From positions 1 through 52,401 of the forward strand of contig JAAANX010000037.1 in NCBI GenBank assembly GCA_009909085.1: a DNA stretch of 52,401 nt, written 5' to 3'. Every line of letters starts with the position of its first letter. Position 1 is the first letter of the stretch. Below the pieces are notes generated by a model. The model ran no database searches and was not told where the DNA came from. It saw only the letters and a list, made by a program, of their open reading frames with translations. The position numbers and the translations under genes were made by a program. This stretch comes from Cyanobacteria bacterium GSL.Bin1 (lineage in GTDB: Bacteria > Cyanobacteriota > Cyanobacteriia > Cyanobacteriales > Rubidibacteraceae). Shown here in pieces: positions 1-8,673 of the stretch.

Positions 1-169
1 TGTCCTGGACTAACCCAGTTGGGCGAGATTCCGCCCTCTTACATCTAATCCAAACTAGAGAAACATCTGGAAGTGTTTACTCGCTAACCGCTCATGGCTC
101 TATTCGCAGCTACGGGGAGGTTATCTCTCCCCAATCCCCCACCTCACGAAGTAGGTGGGGGTCATTGAA
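1..169 (+). mobile_element. IS200/IS605-type right-end-like segment (partial, left copy)
   Basis: Positions 57-169 are an exact inverted copy of 52289-52401. The segment ends with two hairpins. The first is GGGGAG/CTCCCC; the second, at 136-161, has a 9-bp stem CCCCCACCT/AGGTGGGGG around an 8-nt loop. After GTCATTGAA the two copies diverge into unrelated flanks, so that point is probably the element end. Subterminal hairpins of this kind are typical of right ends of IS200/IS605 elements, where they also form the scaffold of the TnpB guide RNA. A reading frame runs from position 3 to a stop at 189-191 and could be the tail of a TnpB, but I do not recognise it firmly. Most of the element lies outside the window. 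The family call is inference from the end structure. Confidence 0.5.
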
Positions 170-1357
170 TTTTGGGAAGGGGAAACCTTAAATTTAGGAA
201 AAGCGGGAAATTCTGCGATTCAATTAAAGTTTCTTCATCCCGGTGTTTTACGTTCTCTGGTTTTAAGGCGCGATCCTTTAGTTTTAACACAAGCCTATCT
301 CAATGGTTGGTTTGATTTCCAAGGTGAAGCGGAAACGATTGTTAATCTGGGACAACATTTAGCTTGGAAAGGATTAAAACGCAGCCAAGGCATCAAAGCA
401 TGGCTACAGTCTTTATTACTCCCTCGTTTACCTGTGAAGGTTAACCCTGAAGGTGATCGCAAAGGAGAAGTTCATAGCAAAGAGCGCGATCATGCTGCCA
501 TCCAACACCATTATGATGTGGGAGATGACTTTTATCAACTGTGGCTCGATCCTTGGATGATCTATTCTTGTGCCAATTTTGAGCATCCCTTAATGAGTCT
601 AGCCGAAGCCCAAGAACGAAAATTAGACATTACCTGTCGTAAACTCAAACTGGAACCAGGAGACAAACTTCTCGATATTGGTTGCGGTTGGGGGGCAATG
701 CTACGTTGGGCGGCAAAATATTATGGCATTCAAGGATATGGAATTACTCTGAGTCAAAAACAAGTCGAGTACAATCGAAAACGCATTAAAGAAGAAGGTT
801 TAGAGGATCAATTAGAGGTTAAACTCCTGGATTATCGAGACTTACCTGACACCCCCACTTTCAACAAAATTGTCTCTATTGGCATGATTGAACATGTGGG
901 CTTAAAACAATATCCTGCCTATTTCCAACACGCTTATCAATGTCTCCAACCCGGAGGATTATTTCTGAATCATGGCATTACCTCTACCGATCAATGGCGG
1001 GGTTCTAGTGTTGGGGAACGATTTATTAATTGCTATATTTTTCCCGATGGGGAACTCATCCAACTGACACCGATGTTGCGAGAAGCAGAAAAAGCTCGTT
1101 GGGAAGTGGTTAATGTGGATAATTGGCGTCCTCATTATGCCCTAACTTTACGGCGTTGGGCAGAGAACTTAGCGCAAGCGAAAACAGAAGCTGTTCAGCT
1201 CATTGGCGAAAAATTCTACAATATTTGGCAACTGTATTTGATCGGGTGCGCCATCGGATTTGAAAGGAATCAGATGGGAATTTATCAAACCTTGCTGCGG
1301 CGAAAAGAGGATAGTGAGTGGAACTTACCGCTTACTCGTCAAGGATGGTTCATTTAA
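155..1357 (+). CDS. cfa: Cyclopropane-fatty-acyl-phospholipid synthase, 5'-truncated
   Basis: This SAM-dependent methyltransferase adds a methylene bridge to unsaturated acyl chains of membrane phospholipids. The 400-residue frame has the family body: HHYDVGDDFYQLWLDP near residue 118, the SAM-binding loop LLDIGCGWGAM near 172, and SIGMIEHVG near 241. The only usable start is GTG at 155, which lies inside the terminal hairpin of the flanking IS right end; the first codons are IS sequence and the cfa-derived part begins about residue 6 (FWEGETL). Homologues normally have a short extra N-terminal stretch before this point. The IS has therefore probably removed the native start and promoter. Whether the gene is still expressed, perhaps by readthrough from the IS, cannot be told from sequence. 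Catalytic regions look intact. Confidence 0.85.
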   Translation: MGVIEFWEGETLNLGKAGNSAIQLKFLHPGVLRSLVLRRDPLVLTQAYLNGWFDFQGEAETIVNLGQHLAWKGLKRSQGIKAWLQSLLLPRLPVKVNPEGDRKGEVHSKERDHAAIQHHYDVGDDFYQLWLDPWMIYSCANFEHPLMSLAEAQERKLDITCRKLKLEPGDKLLDIGCGWGAMLRWAAKYYGIQGYGITLSQKQVEYNRKRIKEEGLEDQLEVKLLDYRDLPDTPTFNKIVSIGMIEHVGLKQYPAYFQHAYQCLQPGGLFLNHGITSTDQWRGSSVGERFINCYIFPDGELIQLTPMLREAEKARWEVVNVDNWRPHYALTLRRWAENLAQAKTEAVQLIGEKFYNIWQLYLIGCAIGFERNQMGIYQTLLRRKEDSEWNLPLTRQGWFI

Positions 1358-1455
1358 GTCAGCTTTATTTGATTCTAATTACAATAAATGTTAATTTTAA
1401 ATCAATTTTTTATAAGCTATTGATCACTATTGCTAGAGATAATATCAATTAATTG

Positions 1456-2016
1456 TTAATTAAACATCCATTCTTCTAAGATCGGCTGAATGGTTTTTAG
1501 CTCATCCAGAGAAAGGAGTTCCAATTCACCATCTGGTTGTGCTTTTGCAAAGAAAAGTAAAGGAACTAGAGGGGTATAAACCCCATATTCTTGATCATCG
1601 TGGATGAATGTCGCTAGCAGTTGGAATTCTTCAGCTTCCCAGGCACGTTCCGTTTCAATTTCTAAAGTCAAGATATCATCATCTTCTGGTTCTGGTAATT
1701 CGCCTGCAACTGTTAGCGTGAAGGAAGTACGCTTCAGCGTCAGTTCTTCTTCAGCTAAACTGGCTTCTGCTTTAGAGAAAAGCCGATCAATTTCTGGTTC
1801 GTCTTCAATTAAAATGGCTTGTTCTGCATCTTCGTCCTCATCCCACATAATAATTGAAACGGGAGAATCGATTGGCATTAAAAGATAGTATTGAACGCCT
1901 TTAGAAGTAAAAGACTGTTCAACATAACAATATAATGAACGCGCATCTTCATCAATCAGAACTTTAATTTCTGGGGAGGAAGGTGGCTGATCTTGAGAAA
2001 AAGGAGATGAGGACAT
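1456..2016 (-). CDS. DUF3727 domain protein
   Basis: This 186-residue acidic protein is conserved in cyanobacteria and plastid-bearing eukaryotes and has no assigned function. It has a disordered Ser/Pro N-terminus of about 16 residues, followed by two related halves. Each half resembles a small beta domain that reads like a decoded acidic patch (LIDEDARSLYCYVEQ near 20 and LEIETERAWEAEEF near 117), as in DUF1292/DUF3727 proteins. There is no signal peptide or membrane segment. It stands alone on the minus strand, converging with cfa and about 110 bp downstream of the hydrolase gene. The family name rests on sequence resemblance from memory. Confidence 0.7.
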   Translation of the reverse strand: MSSSPFSQDQPPSSPEIKVLIDEDARSLYCYVEQSFTSKGVQYYLLMPIDSPVSIIMWDEDEDAEQAILIEDEPEIDRLFSKAEASLAEEELTLKRTSFTLTVAGELPEPEDDDILTLEIETERAWEAEEFQLLATFIHDDQEYGVYTPLVPLLFFAKAQPDGELELLSLDELKTIQPILEEWMFN

Positions 2017-2124
2017 AGCAGAGAAGAGAATATAGCATTCTTCAAAATATCACATAATTCGTTATTAATTATGGATAAGTTTGTGGTTTGTTATCCGATG
2101 TCTCCCGTCATTTTCTGCTTCAAG

Positions 2125-3015
2125 TTAAGTAAAAATTCGGTTTAACCAATTTAGCATTAATTGATTAACTTGTTCTGGTTTTTCATCATGGGCGCAATGT
2201 CCAGCTTGCGGAATCGGATAAAATTCAACGTCCCGATCATTTTGACTCAAATCTTGATAAATTTTTGCCCCTTGAATCGGTGTCCATGGATCATCTTCTC
2301 CCCATAAAACTAATAACGGACACTGGCGATGGGGTAACAAATTGTCTGGTTTTGGTCCTGGCGGTGCACTCAGCACCGATGCAAAAACATTTTGCGCCCC
2401 TGGATCACAAGAGGGAAGATATAGTAAGTCTACTAATTCCTCAGTAATGGCAGCGCGATCGCGATACACTTGCTTGAGGGTATTCCGAATTTGAGATTTA
2501 CGGCGAACTTGATTAAACACAAATTCACCAATTCCTGGTGTACTGACTAGCTTAGTAAAAGTTCCCATGACCACATTTAGCGGAAACTGCAATTCTTCTG
2601 GACGATGATTTAAGCCGCCAGCACTGTTAATTAACACTCCTCCTGCTGTCAATTCAGGATATTCAGTCATCATCATTAAGGCCAGTAAGCCACCAATGGA
2701 GTTGCCGACAAAGACTGTGGGTTGGTTAATGTGACTTGCCCAAAAATCATAGAGTTGTTGTTGCCACAACTCAACGCTATAGTCTAAAGCAGGCTTTTCG
2801 GATCCGCCAAAGCCCAGCAAGTCTAGTGCGAAGACTTGATATCCCGCATCCGCTAAAACGGGAATATTTTTTCGCCAATGTCCAATGGAGGCACCAAAGC
2901 CATGAATGAGGAGTAAGGGTTGTCCTTCTCCTTGCACAGTATAAACACTCTTGTAGCCTTGCCACTCCCAAGAATACTGCGTTAAGGTTGTATTTTTTGT
3001 CAGGGATTGCGTCAT
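2125..3015 (-). CDS. Alpha/beta-fold hydrolase
   Basis: This 296-residue soluble hydrolase is of the cyanobacterial and plant-chloroplast type often annotated as alpha/beta hydrolase or haloalkane-dehalogenase-like. The oxyanion/HG region is LLIHGFGASIGHWR near residue 36. The nucleophile elbow is GNSIGG (Ser near 106). The acid is the Asp within WGEDDPWTP near 241, and the catalytic His lies in QAGHCAHDE near 272. A lid region occupies roughly residues 130-215. The substrate cannot be read from sequence. It is divergent from the ABC-F gene with about 110 bp between them. Confidence 0.8.
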   Translation of the reverse strand: MTQSLTKNTTLTQYSWEWQGYKSVYTVQGEGQPLLLIHGFGASIGHWRKNIPVLADAGYQVFALDLLGFGGSEKPALDYSVELWQQQLYDFWASHINQPTVFVGNSIGGLLALMMMTEYPELTAGGVLINSAGGLNHRPEELQFPLNVVMGTFTKLVSTPGIGEFVFNQVRRKSQIRNTLKQVYRDRAAITEELVDLLYLPSCDPGAQNVFASVLSAPPGPKPDNLLPHRQCPLLVLWGEDDPWTPIQGAKIYQDLSQNDRDVEFYPIPQAGHCAHDEKPEQVNQLMLNWLNRIFT

Positions 3016-3078
3016 CAGCGTTTTTGTAAAGGATTGTTAACAGTTTTCCTCTATCTTAATCTAAGATCGGAGGAGGTG

Positions 3079-3147
3079 ATGGCAAGGTGGGGATGCCAAG
3101 CACTCATCAGGAATACAAATCATAAACTATGGCTATTTTTACGCTGA
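3079..3147 (+). CDS. Candidate 22-codon leader ORF overlapping the ABC-F start
   Basis: An ATG at 3079 follows a very strong purine run, GGAGGAGGTG at 3069-3078; its upstream GGAGG is about 5 nt from the ATG. The frame encodes 22 residues beginning MARWGCQ and stops at TGA 3145-3147, 17 nt inside the ABC-F gene in another frame. The ABC-F ATG at 3129 has only a weak, distant AGGAA before it. This arrangement suggests translational coupling or a leader peptide; leader-controlled ABC-F genes are known in Firmicutes. The region also contains a TGGCA/TGCCA inverted repeat. The evidence is arrangement only. Confidence 0.35.
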   Translation: MARWGCQALIRNTNHKLWLFLR

Positions 3148-5057
3148 AATCAGTCAAAAAAGACTTTGGCATTAAAGAAATTCTTCGGAATGCTACCTTT
3201 AGCATAAATGAAAGGGAAAAAGTTGGTTTAATTGGTACAAATGGTTCCGGTAAATCAACGCTTCTTAAAATATTGGCTGGACTCGAACCCATTGACAGTG
3301 GCGAATTTAACGTGAACCAAAATGCACGATGTGTTTATCTTCCCCAACAACCCGAAGTAGATGAAACCAATACAGTTTTAGAGCAAGTTTTAGCCAGTAG
3401 CGGCGAACAAATTAAACTGATTCAAGAGTACGAAACCCTTTCCGAAAAACTCGCCACTGATCCCAATAATAATCAACTCCTCTCTCGTTTTTCTACCATT
3501 ACTCAACAAATGGATGCGATGGGAACGTGGGATTTAGATACGAAGGCTAAAATTATTTTAAATAAATTAGGCTTAGGTGATCCCCATACTCCTGTCAAGA
3601 ATTTATCAGGGGGAGAACGCAAGCGAGTGGCTTTAACAGCCGCCTTACTCGCTGAACCGGATGCGCTTTTAATGGACGAGCCAACTAACCATTTAGATGC
3701 TGATTCTGTCGAATGGCTACAAAACTATTTAAGCAACTTTCGGGGAGCACTCTTATTAGTCACTCACGACCGCTATTTTCTTGATCAAGTTACGACTCGA
3801 ATTATTGAAATTGACCGTGCTGATTTATATACCTTTGATGGCAACTATTCTTACTATCTAGAAAAGAAAGCTGAAATAGACGCAGCAGAAGCCAGCAGTT
3901 ACCAAAAATATAAAAGTATACTCCGGCGAGAACTGGCTTGGCTAAAACAAGGACCGAAAGCGCGATCAACAAAACAAAAAGCACGGATTCAAGCCATTGA
4001 TGAACTCCAAAACAAAGAGTTCAAAACAGCCAAGGGTAATGTTGATATTTCTACACCCAGTCGTCGGATTGGCAAGAAAGTGATTGAGGTGGAAAATATT
4101 AATAAATCTTATCAAAATCGGCAGCTCATTAAAGACTTTACTTACGAATTTAGTCCTGATGATCGCATCGGAATTATTGGTGAAAATGGGGCTGGAAAGT
4201 CAACATTAATGGATATTGTCACCGGACGGATTGCACCTGATAGTGGAAAAGTAGAGATTGGGGCAACTATTCAGATTGGCTACTTTGACCAACATTCAGA
4301 AAACCTCCTTAAAGCAAAAAACGAGAATCAGCGCGTCATTGAATATCTCAAAGATGTGGCTGAGTATGTCAAGACGGGTGACGGAACCTTAATCACTGCT
4401 TCCCAAATGTTAGAGCGGTTTTTGTTTCCACCAAATCAACAGTATCTCCCCTTACATCAACTATCAGGAGGAGAAAAACGACGCTTATTTCTTTTAAAGG
4501 TTTTGATGAGTGCTCCTAATGTTTTAATTTTAGATGAACCAACGAATGACTTAGATGTTCAAACTTTAAGCATTTTAGAAGATTATCTGGAAGAATTTAA
4601 TGGTGGTGTGATTACCGTTTCACATGATCGCTATTTTTTAGACCGAACGGTTACACAAATTTTTGCGTTTTCTGAAGGAGGAAAAATTAAATTTTATCCC
4701 GGCAATTACTCCACATATTTAGATTATAAAGAAGCAGAAGATGCCGCCCAGGTTAATATTGAAAAAGCAGCGCCAAAAGTCGCAAAAAATAAACCGGAAG
4801 TTAACGGAACAAGTAAGAAGCAGAAACAAGATAAACCACGGCGACTCTCCAACTGGGAACGACGAGAGTTAGAAGAGTTAGAAGCCAAAATACCGCAACT
4901 GGAAGCAGAAAAAACAGAATTAGAAAATGCTCTATATAATACACCTTCCCCAAAATATAGCGAACTGCAAAAGCTATCCGAACAAGTGGCAACCTTGGAA
5001 AAAGATATTGAAGATGCAACCGCCCGCTGGTTAGAGTTAGCAGACCTGGAATCGTGA
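3129..5057 (+). CDS. ABC-F family ATPase (Uup-like)
   Basis: This 642-residue soluble protein has two ABC domains and no membrane segment, so it is an ABC-F translation or ribosome factor rather than a transporter. Domain 1 has Walker A GTNGSGKST near residue 36, signature LSGGERKR near 161 and Walker B LLMDEPTNHLD near 180. Domain 2 has GENGAGKST near 351, LSGGEKRR near 446 and LILDEPTNDLD near 465. The linker between them is charged. The C-terminus (about 545-642) is a Lys-rich stretch plus a coiled coil, typical of the Uup branch, which binds DNA or ribosomes. A possible 22-codon leader ORF overlaps the start. Confidence 0.9.
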   Translation: MAIFTLKSVKKDFGIKEILRNATFSINEREKVGLIGTNGSGKSTLLKILAGLEPIDSGEFNVNQNARCVYLPQQPEVDETNTVLEQVLASSGEQIKLIQEYETLSEKLATDPNNNQLLSRFSTITQQMDAMGTWDLDTKAKIILNKLGLGDPHTPVKNLSGGERKRVALTAALLAEPDALLMDEPTNHLDADSVEWLQNYLSNFRGALLLVTHDRYFLDQVTTRIIEIDRADLYTFDGNYSYYLEKKAEIDAAEASSYQKYKSILRRELAWLKQGPKARSTKQKARIQAIDELQNKEFKTAKGNVDISTPSRRIGKKVIEVENINKSYQNRQLIKDFTYEFSPDDRIGIIGENGAGKSTLMDIVTGRIAPDSGKVEIGATIQIGYFDQHSENLLKAKNENQRVIEYLKDVAEYVKTGDGTLITASQMLERFLFPPNQQYLPLHQLSGGEKRRLFLLKVLMSAPNVLILDEPTNDLDVQTLSILEDYLEEFNGGVITVSHDRYFLDRTVTQIFAFSEGGKIKFYPGNYSTYLDYKEAEDAAQVNIEKAAPKVAKNKPEVNGTSKKQKQDKPRRLSNWERRELEELEAKIPQLEAEKTELENALYNTPSPKYSELQKLSEQVATLEKDIEDATARWLELADLES

Positions 5058-5131
5058 TTGGAAAGGGATTGGAGAGAGCAAATCTAGCAGTGCTGTGGAC
5101 TGCCTATTGCGTGATCTTTCTCTAGATAGAC

Positions 5132-5160
5132 TTGACTTTGAATTAATATCAGTCTAATAA
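5132..5160 (+). promoter_or_regulatory. Candidate promoter for the 105-aa gene
   Basis: TTGACT at 5132-5137 is followed after 17 bp by TAATAA at 5155-5160. The -35 match is good and the -10 is only moderate. It lies about 100 bp upstream of the ATG at 5260, in an AT-rich gap of about 200 bp between the ABC-F gene and the small gene. The fit is by eye. Confidence 0.3.
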
Positions 5161-5259
5161 TAGATTTTCTGTAACTAAAGTTACAAAAAAGTAACCAAAT
5201 GCGAAAAAATTGGGCACACTAGAAGAAGAAAGACTTTTAATTTACTTATAGTAAAAGAA

Positions 5260-5577
5260 ATGCTGCGTCATCCCTTGAAATTCTTAACTCGTCTTGAATC
5301 GGCTTTAGAGCGATTTTTTGATTCATCAACTCCGAATATGCCTGTCATTGCTGAAGCGGGTTACTCACGCTTAAAGCTCGGTGAAGTCATTTATGATCAG
5401 GGCTGGAGTGCTCCTTACGAAGTGATTTCGGGATCATTTAATCGGATTTACTATTTTCGTTGGCAAGGTCAGTTAGTTTCGGCTTGCGCTGATCCCCCAG
5501 ACACAGTTAACTATTATCTACAACGTTTAGGAGGTCAGCAAGTGGTGCGTCTCCACCTCAAACCACAAGTAAAATAA
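5260..5577 (+). CDS. Small conserved cyanobacterial hypothetical protein
   Basis: This 105-residue soluble protein has no signal peptide or membrane helix. It starts with an amphipathic, basic segment (MLRHPLKFLTRLESALERFF) and continues as a compact alpha/beta sequence containing KLGEVIYDQGWSAPYEV and a Tyr-rich strand. I do not recognise a named domain. It sits alone, convergent with cobH, and has its own candidate promoter. Its composition and codon use match the neighbours, so it looks like a real gene rather than a chance frame. Confidence 0.6.
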   Translation: MLRHPLKFLTRLESALERFFDSSTPNMPVIAEAGYSRLKLGEVIYDQGWSAPYEVISGSFNRIYYFRWQGQLVSACADPPDTVNYYLQRLGGQQVVRLHLKPQVK

Positions 5578-5659
5578 TTTCTATTTTTCGCTCATGATCA
5601 GGGAAACTCGTTCAATTCAAAACAAGACGAACAAATTGAATGAAGCGACCACTCCTTAT

Positions 5660-6265
5660 TTACTGACCGGAAATCGGATCTCGATGGGCATAAACCTGCC
5701 ATGCTAAGTGAATTAAACCCTTGAAAATTCCGATTGCTACGCTGGCACTTCCCTTCCGTCCTGTTACTCGAATATGCGGAATTGTGAGCGTGCCTAAATG
5801 ACTTTCAGTAGCCTCAACATCAACTAATTTCGGTGCAGTAATAATTGCGAAAGCAGGTTGAATCTCATCTTGTTCCAGCAAATGTAAAAATGTAGACACT
5901 GCCGTTGGTTGTTGACCAATCATAAAAACAGCTTCTGGATAACGTTGGGTTAACAGCGTTAAGTTATGAGTATGATGACCCTCAACTTCACTGTAAATGG
6001 GATTGACAAAGGTCGTTTGAGCAGCATCAGCAATACCGGCTTGAATCAAAGGAACATCCACTATAATTGCAGTGCGAGCCGCTAAAGCCGCAGCCCCCGC
6101 ACTGAGAGCACGATCAGAAAAATGCAGATGAGAGAGGTAGTCAAAGTCTCCCGTTTCGTAAATAACTCGGCGAATAATTTCGTATTCAGCAGGTGAAAAG
6201 CGATGTTGTCCCACTTCCTGATCAATTGCCAATAAACAATTCGCCTCAGTCTTTGTCAGTTCCAT
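5660..6265 (-). CDS. cobH: Precorrin-8X methylmutase
   Basis: CobH/CbiC moves a methyl group from C11 to C12 of precorrin-8X to form hydrogenobyrinate in cobalamin synthesis. The roughly 201-residue protein has the family core: RRVIYETGDFDY near 26, an AGAAALAARTAIIVDVP segment near 52, FMIGQQPTA near 108, and the C-terminal GRKGSASVAIGIFKGL. I chose ATG 6265 (MELTKTEANC) because it gives the usual family length; an upstream in-frame start at 6382 would overlap the kinase gene by 73 nt. With the chosen start the gene begins 44 nt after the kinase stop. The position that is His in the Pseudomonas CobH active site appears to be Tyr here; I believe this is common in cyanobacterial forms but cannot check. 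Confidence 0.85.
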   Translation of the reverse strand: MELTKTEANCLLAIDQEVGQHRFSPAEYEIIRRVIYETGDFDYLSHLHFSDRALSAGAAALAARTAIIVDVPLIQAGIADAAQTTFVNPIYSEVEGHHTHNLTLLTQRYPEAVFMIGQQPTAVSTFLHLLEQDEIQPAFAIITAPKLVDVEATESHLGTLTIPHIRVTGRKGSASVAIGIFKGLIHLAWQVYAHRDPISGQ

Positions 6266-6309
6266 TGTTTTTGATTCGTCATAAGGTGCAGTGTCATCCG
6301 AAGCGTATT

Positions 6310-7986
6310 TTAACGTAACTCTTTTTCCCAAACCCGAATAACAATTCTGTTTCCTTGCTGTCTTTGAATCATACCTTCCCAATCGGCAATGGCAAAAGAC
6401 CGTAAATCAGTTTCTTGACGATAAACTTGGGCAAGCGCGTCTCGGATTTCAGGGGTCATTTGACCTTGTAGCATTTGTTGGAGTTTCCCTTCCATAAGGG
6501 TCAATTCCACTGAGCTGCCAAAAGACGCCTCAGTTTGTCGTAATTTTCCTGTAACCCGATCAAAAATAAATTCCAAGTCCAGTTTTCCCGCAACATAATC
6601 TTTATATTGCACTGATTGTGTGTTTTTCCAGTAACCTCGACGCATTGAAGTGGGTTCGCCTAAGGTTTCTATGATTTGTGTTTTAGGAACCCCCGTACTA
6701 AAAATAGGAACTTGTTCTAGGCTGGAGTCTCGGGTTCGGGACGATGCTTCTTCTAGAGGAATGGTTGGGACAATCACAGTCGGAGAGTCTAATTCTAAAT
6801 CTAAGATTGGTTTTTCCAGTTGTGAAGGCAAAGAAGGAACATCTTCTTGTTCTTCCGAGGAAGAGTCGGTTTGCGTGTCTTCAGAAGGAGAGGTTTCTTC
6901 GCGATTACTGGGTTCTGATACCACTGGATTACGAGTGCTCTCTCGCAAGAAATTTTGTAAAAACTGGACCGTTCCGTATCCGACAAAGCCCGCACTGAAA
7001 ATCATTAACAGCATGATCGCGCTCCCCATCCAGAAAGGATTGCCCTTTCTCTTCCTCACTGAAGCGGCGGGAGAGACGGCAGCAACAGTTGGATAATTCG
7101 TCAAATTGCCTGCTTTCTCCGTTTTTTCTGAGGTCGCTTCACGAGTGAATGAAGAACGACGACGAGTCAGTGCGGATAACATGGCGTTGGCATCTGTAAA
7201 TCGATCGCGCGGATGAAAACGCACCGCTTGATCAATGACAGTTGCTAAGCGACCATGGAGATGGGGAACCGCTTTGCGCCACAGCAATTCCCCCGTATTC
7301 GGATCACTTTCTAAATTTTGGGGGGCTTGACCACTAAGGAGGAAAATAGCGGTTAACCCTAAACTGTATAAATCACTGGAATAAACCGGTCGTCCGGCAG
7401 CTTGTTCAGAGGGCATATAGCCGGGCGTACCGATCGCGATGGAATGGGTGCGTTCAGAATTGACTACCGTTTCTAGGGCTTCCTTCACCACCCCAAAATC
7501 AATTAATACCGGTTGATGATCTCCCGCGCGCAAAATAATATTATCGGGCTTCACATCCCGATGAATAATTTTCTGATCATGGACATACGCCAAAACCCGC
7601 AAGAGGCTAATCAAAAGGTCACTCACTTCCTGCTCTGACATCACCCCCGTTTGCGCTACTTTTTCGGTTAGGGTACAGCCTTCAATATATTCTTGTACCA
7701 GATAAAATGTTTCTGCTTCTGCAAAGTAGGCATAAAGTTGGGGAATTTGGCTATTCCCTCGACTTAAGGTTTCTAAAATGGCTGCTTCTCGTTGAAAGCG
7801 CTCTCTGACCCACTGATACTGTTTCGGTTTAGAAACAATGGGATAGAGTTGCTTAATGACACAATATCGCTCTGAAGGCAAATAAGTATCCACTGCTAGG
7901 TAGGTTCGACCAAATCCCCCTTGCCCTAATTCCCGAACCACACGATATCGATTATTTAAAACAACAACAGCCATTCCCACATCCAT
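6310..7986 (-). CDS. Membrane-anchored Ser/Thr protein kinase
   Basis: This 558-residue Hanks-type kinase has a cytoplasmic catalytic domain at about residues 10-270: glycine loop GQGGFGRTY, VAIK-type Lys in CVIKQL, catalytic loop HRDVKPDN near 143, DFG near 163, and activation-segment GTPGYMPSEQ. A basic linker leads to one membrane helix at about 318-340. An acidic Ser/Glu-rich spacer and a C-terminal extracytoplasmic domain follow (VPKTQIIETLGEPTSM near 430), which resembles SmpA/OmlA-like repeats seen in cyanobacterial kinases. It could sense envelope state. It precedes cobH on the same strand, and a GIY-YIG gene lies just upstream. Confidence 0.9.
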   Translation of the reverse strand: MDVGMAVVVLNNRYRVVRELGQGGFGRTYLAVDTYLPSERYCVIKQLYPIVSKPKQYQWVRERFQREAAILETLSRGNSQIPQLYAYFAEAETFYLVQEYIEGCTLTEKVAQTGVMSEQEVSDLLISLLRVLAYVHDQKIIHRDVKPDNIILRAGDHQPVLIDFGVVKEALETVVNSERTHSIAIGTPGYMPSEQAAGRPVYSSDLYSLGLTAIFLLSGQAPQNLESDPNTGELLWRKAVPHLHGRLATVIDQAVRFHPRDRFTDANAMLSALTRRRSSFTREATSEKTEKAGNLTNYPTVAAVSPAASVRKRKGNPFWMGSAIMLLMIFSAGFVGYGTVQFLQNFLRESTRNPVVSEPSNREETSPSEDTQTDSSSEEQEDVPSLPSQLEKPILDLELDSPTVIVPTIPLEEASSRTRDSSLEQVPIFSTGVPKTQIIETLGEPTSMRRGYWKNTQSVQYKDYVAGKLDLEFIFDRVTGKLRQTEASFGSSVELTLMEGKLQQMLQGQMTPEIRDALAQVYRQETDLRSFAIADWEGMIQRQQGNRIVIRVWEKELR

Positions 7987-8010
7987 TCTTGATTCAGCGC
8001 CTATTGAAAA

Positions 8011-8550
8011 CTATTTTAAGTCCAGCCGTCCTTGTTCTTTCAATTTCGGGTTAAACCGAATCTCCATGGTTACTCCGCGTTCCTTAAGCGTTTCTTTAAT
8101 CTCAGCTTCCACCCGTCGGGCAATATTTTTTAGCAATTTTGCTTGCGCCAATTCATCAGCATTGGCATATTCTGCTTGCTCAGCATCGGTCATAGTTAAT
8201 TTTGCATCAATGGGATCATTCCACGCTGATTGTTGATGACTATTTCCCGCCGGGATTGTTCCATTTTCTTCAATCCAGGCTTGTTGAATTTCTGCGAGGG
8301 TACTGCGCCGAGGACGATCAATTGTTTTCACTTTTAACCAGTAACAGGCTTGGGGTTGGCGGACTAAATGTTGCTTGAGACTGGTATAAATATCGCGAGA
8401 ATATGCGACTAATTGTAGAGTTTTTTCCGCATCAAAAATGCTATAAACTCCAATTTTCTTCTCGAAGTTGGGATCGATTTCACCCTGTTGATTGAGGTAG
8501 GGAAGAAACGGTAAGTTTGCTAAAGTAGTGAATTCAGTTTGAGCAGTCAT
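8011..8550 (-). CDS. GIY-YIG nuclease family protein
   Basis: This 179-residue cyanobacterial protein has a degenerate GIY-YIG-like N-terminal domain: KIGVYSIFDAEKTLQLVAYSRDIYTSLKQHL occupies the place of the GIY...YIG strand pair, with VYS and AYS replacing the canonical tripeptides. The C-terminal half is helical and charged. Canonical catalytic Arg and Glu residues are not clearly all present, so nuclease activity is uncertain. It lies 24 bp upstream of the kinase gene on the same strand and may be co-transcribed with it. There is no signal peptide. Confidence 0.6.
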   Translation of the reverse strand: MTAQTEFTTLANLPFLPYLNQQGEIDPNFEKKIGVYSIFDAEKTLQLVAYSRDIYTSLKQHLVRQPQACYWLKVKTIDRPRRSTLAEIQQAWIEENGTIPAGNSHQQSAWNDPIDAKLTMTDAEQAEYANADELAQAKLLKNIARRVEAEIKETLKERGVTMEIRFNPKLKEQGRLDLK

Positions 8551-8673
8551 TAATTTTACAATTCATTACCGATAACGATACATCAATCTAGTTTAGAAGA
8601 GTTCACTTCATCTGTGGCGAAAAGTATGTAACGAGATTTAACAGTTTTCACTCAGCACTTCTGCTTAACGTTT

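Noticed and set aside
6650-7096. 148-residue frame antisense to the kinase gene
   Set aside because: It lies wholly within the well-supported kinase gene, has low-complexity Ser-rich translation and no ribosome binding site.
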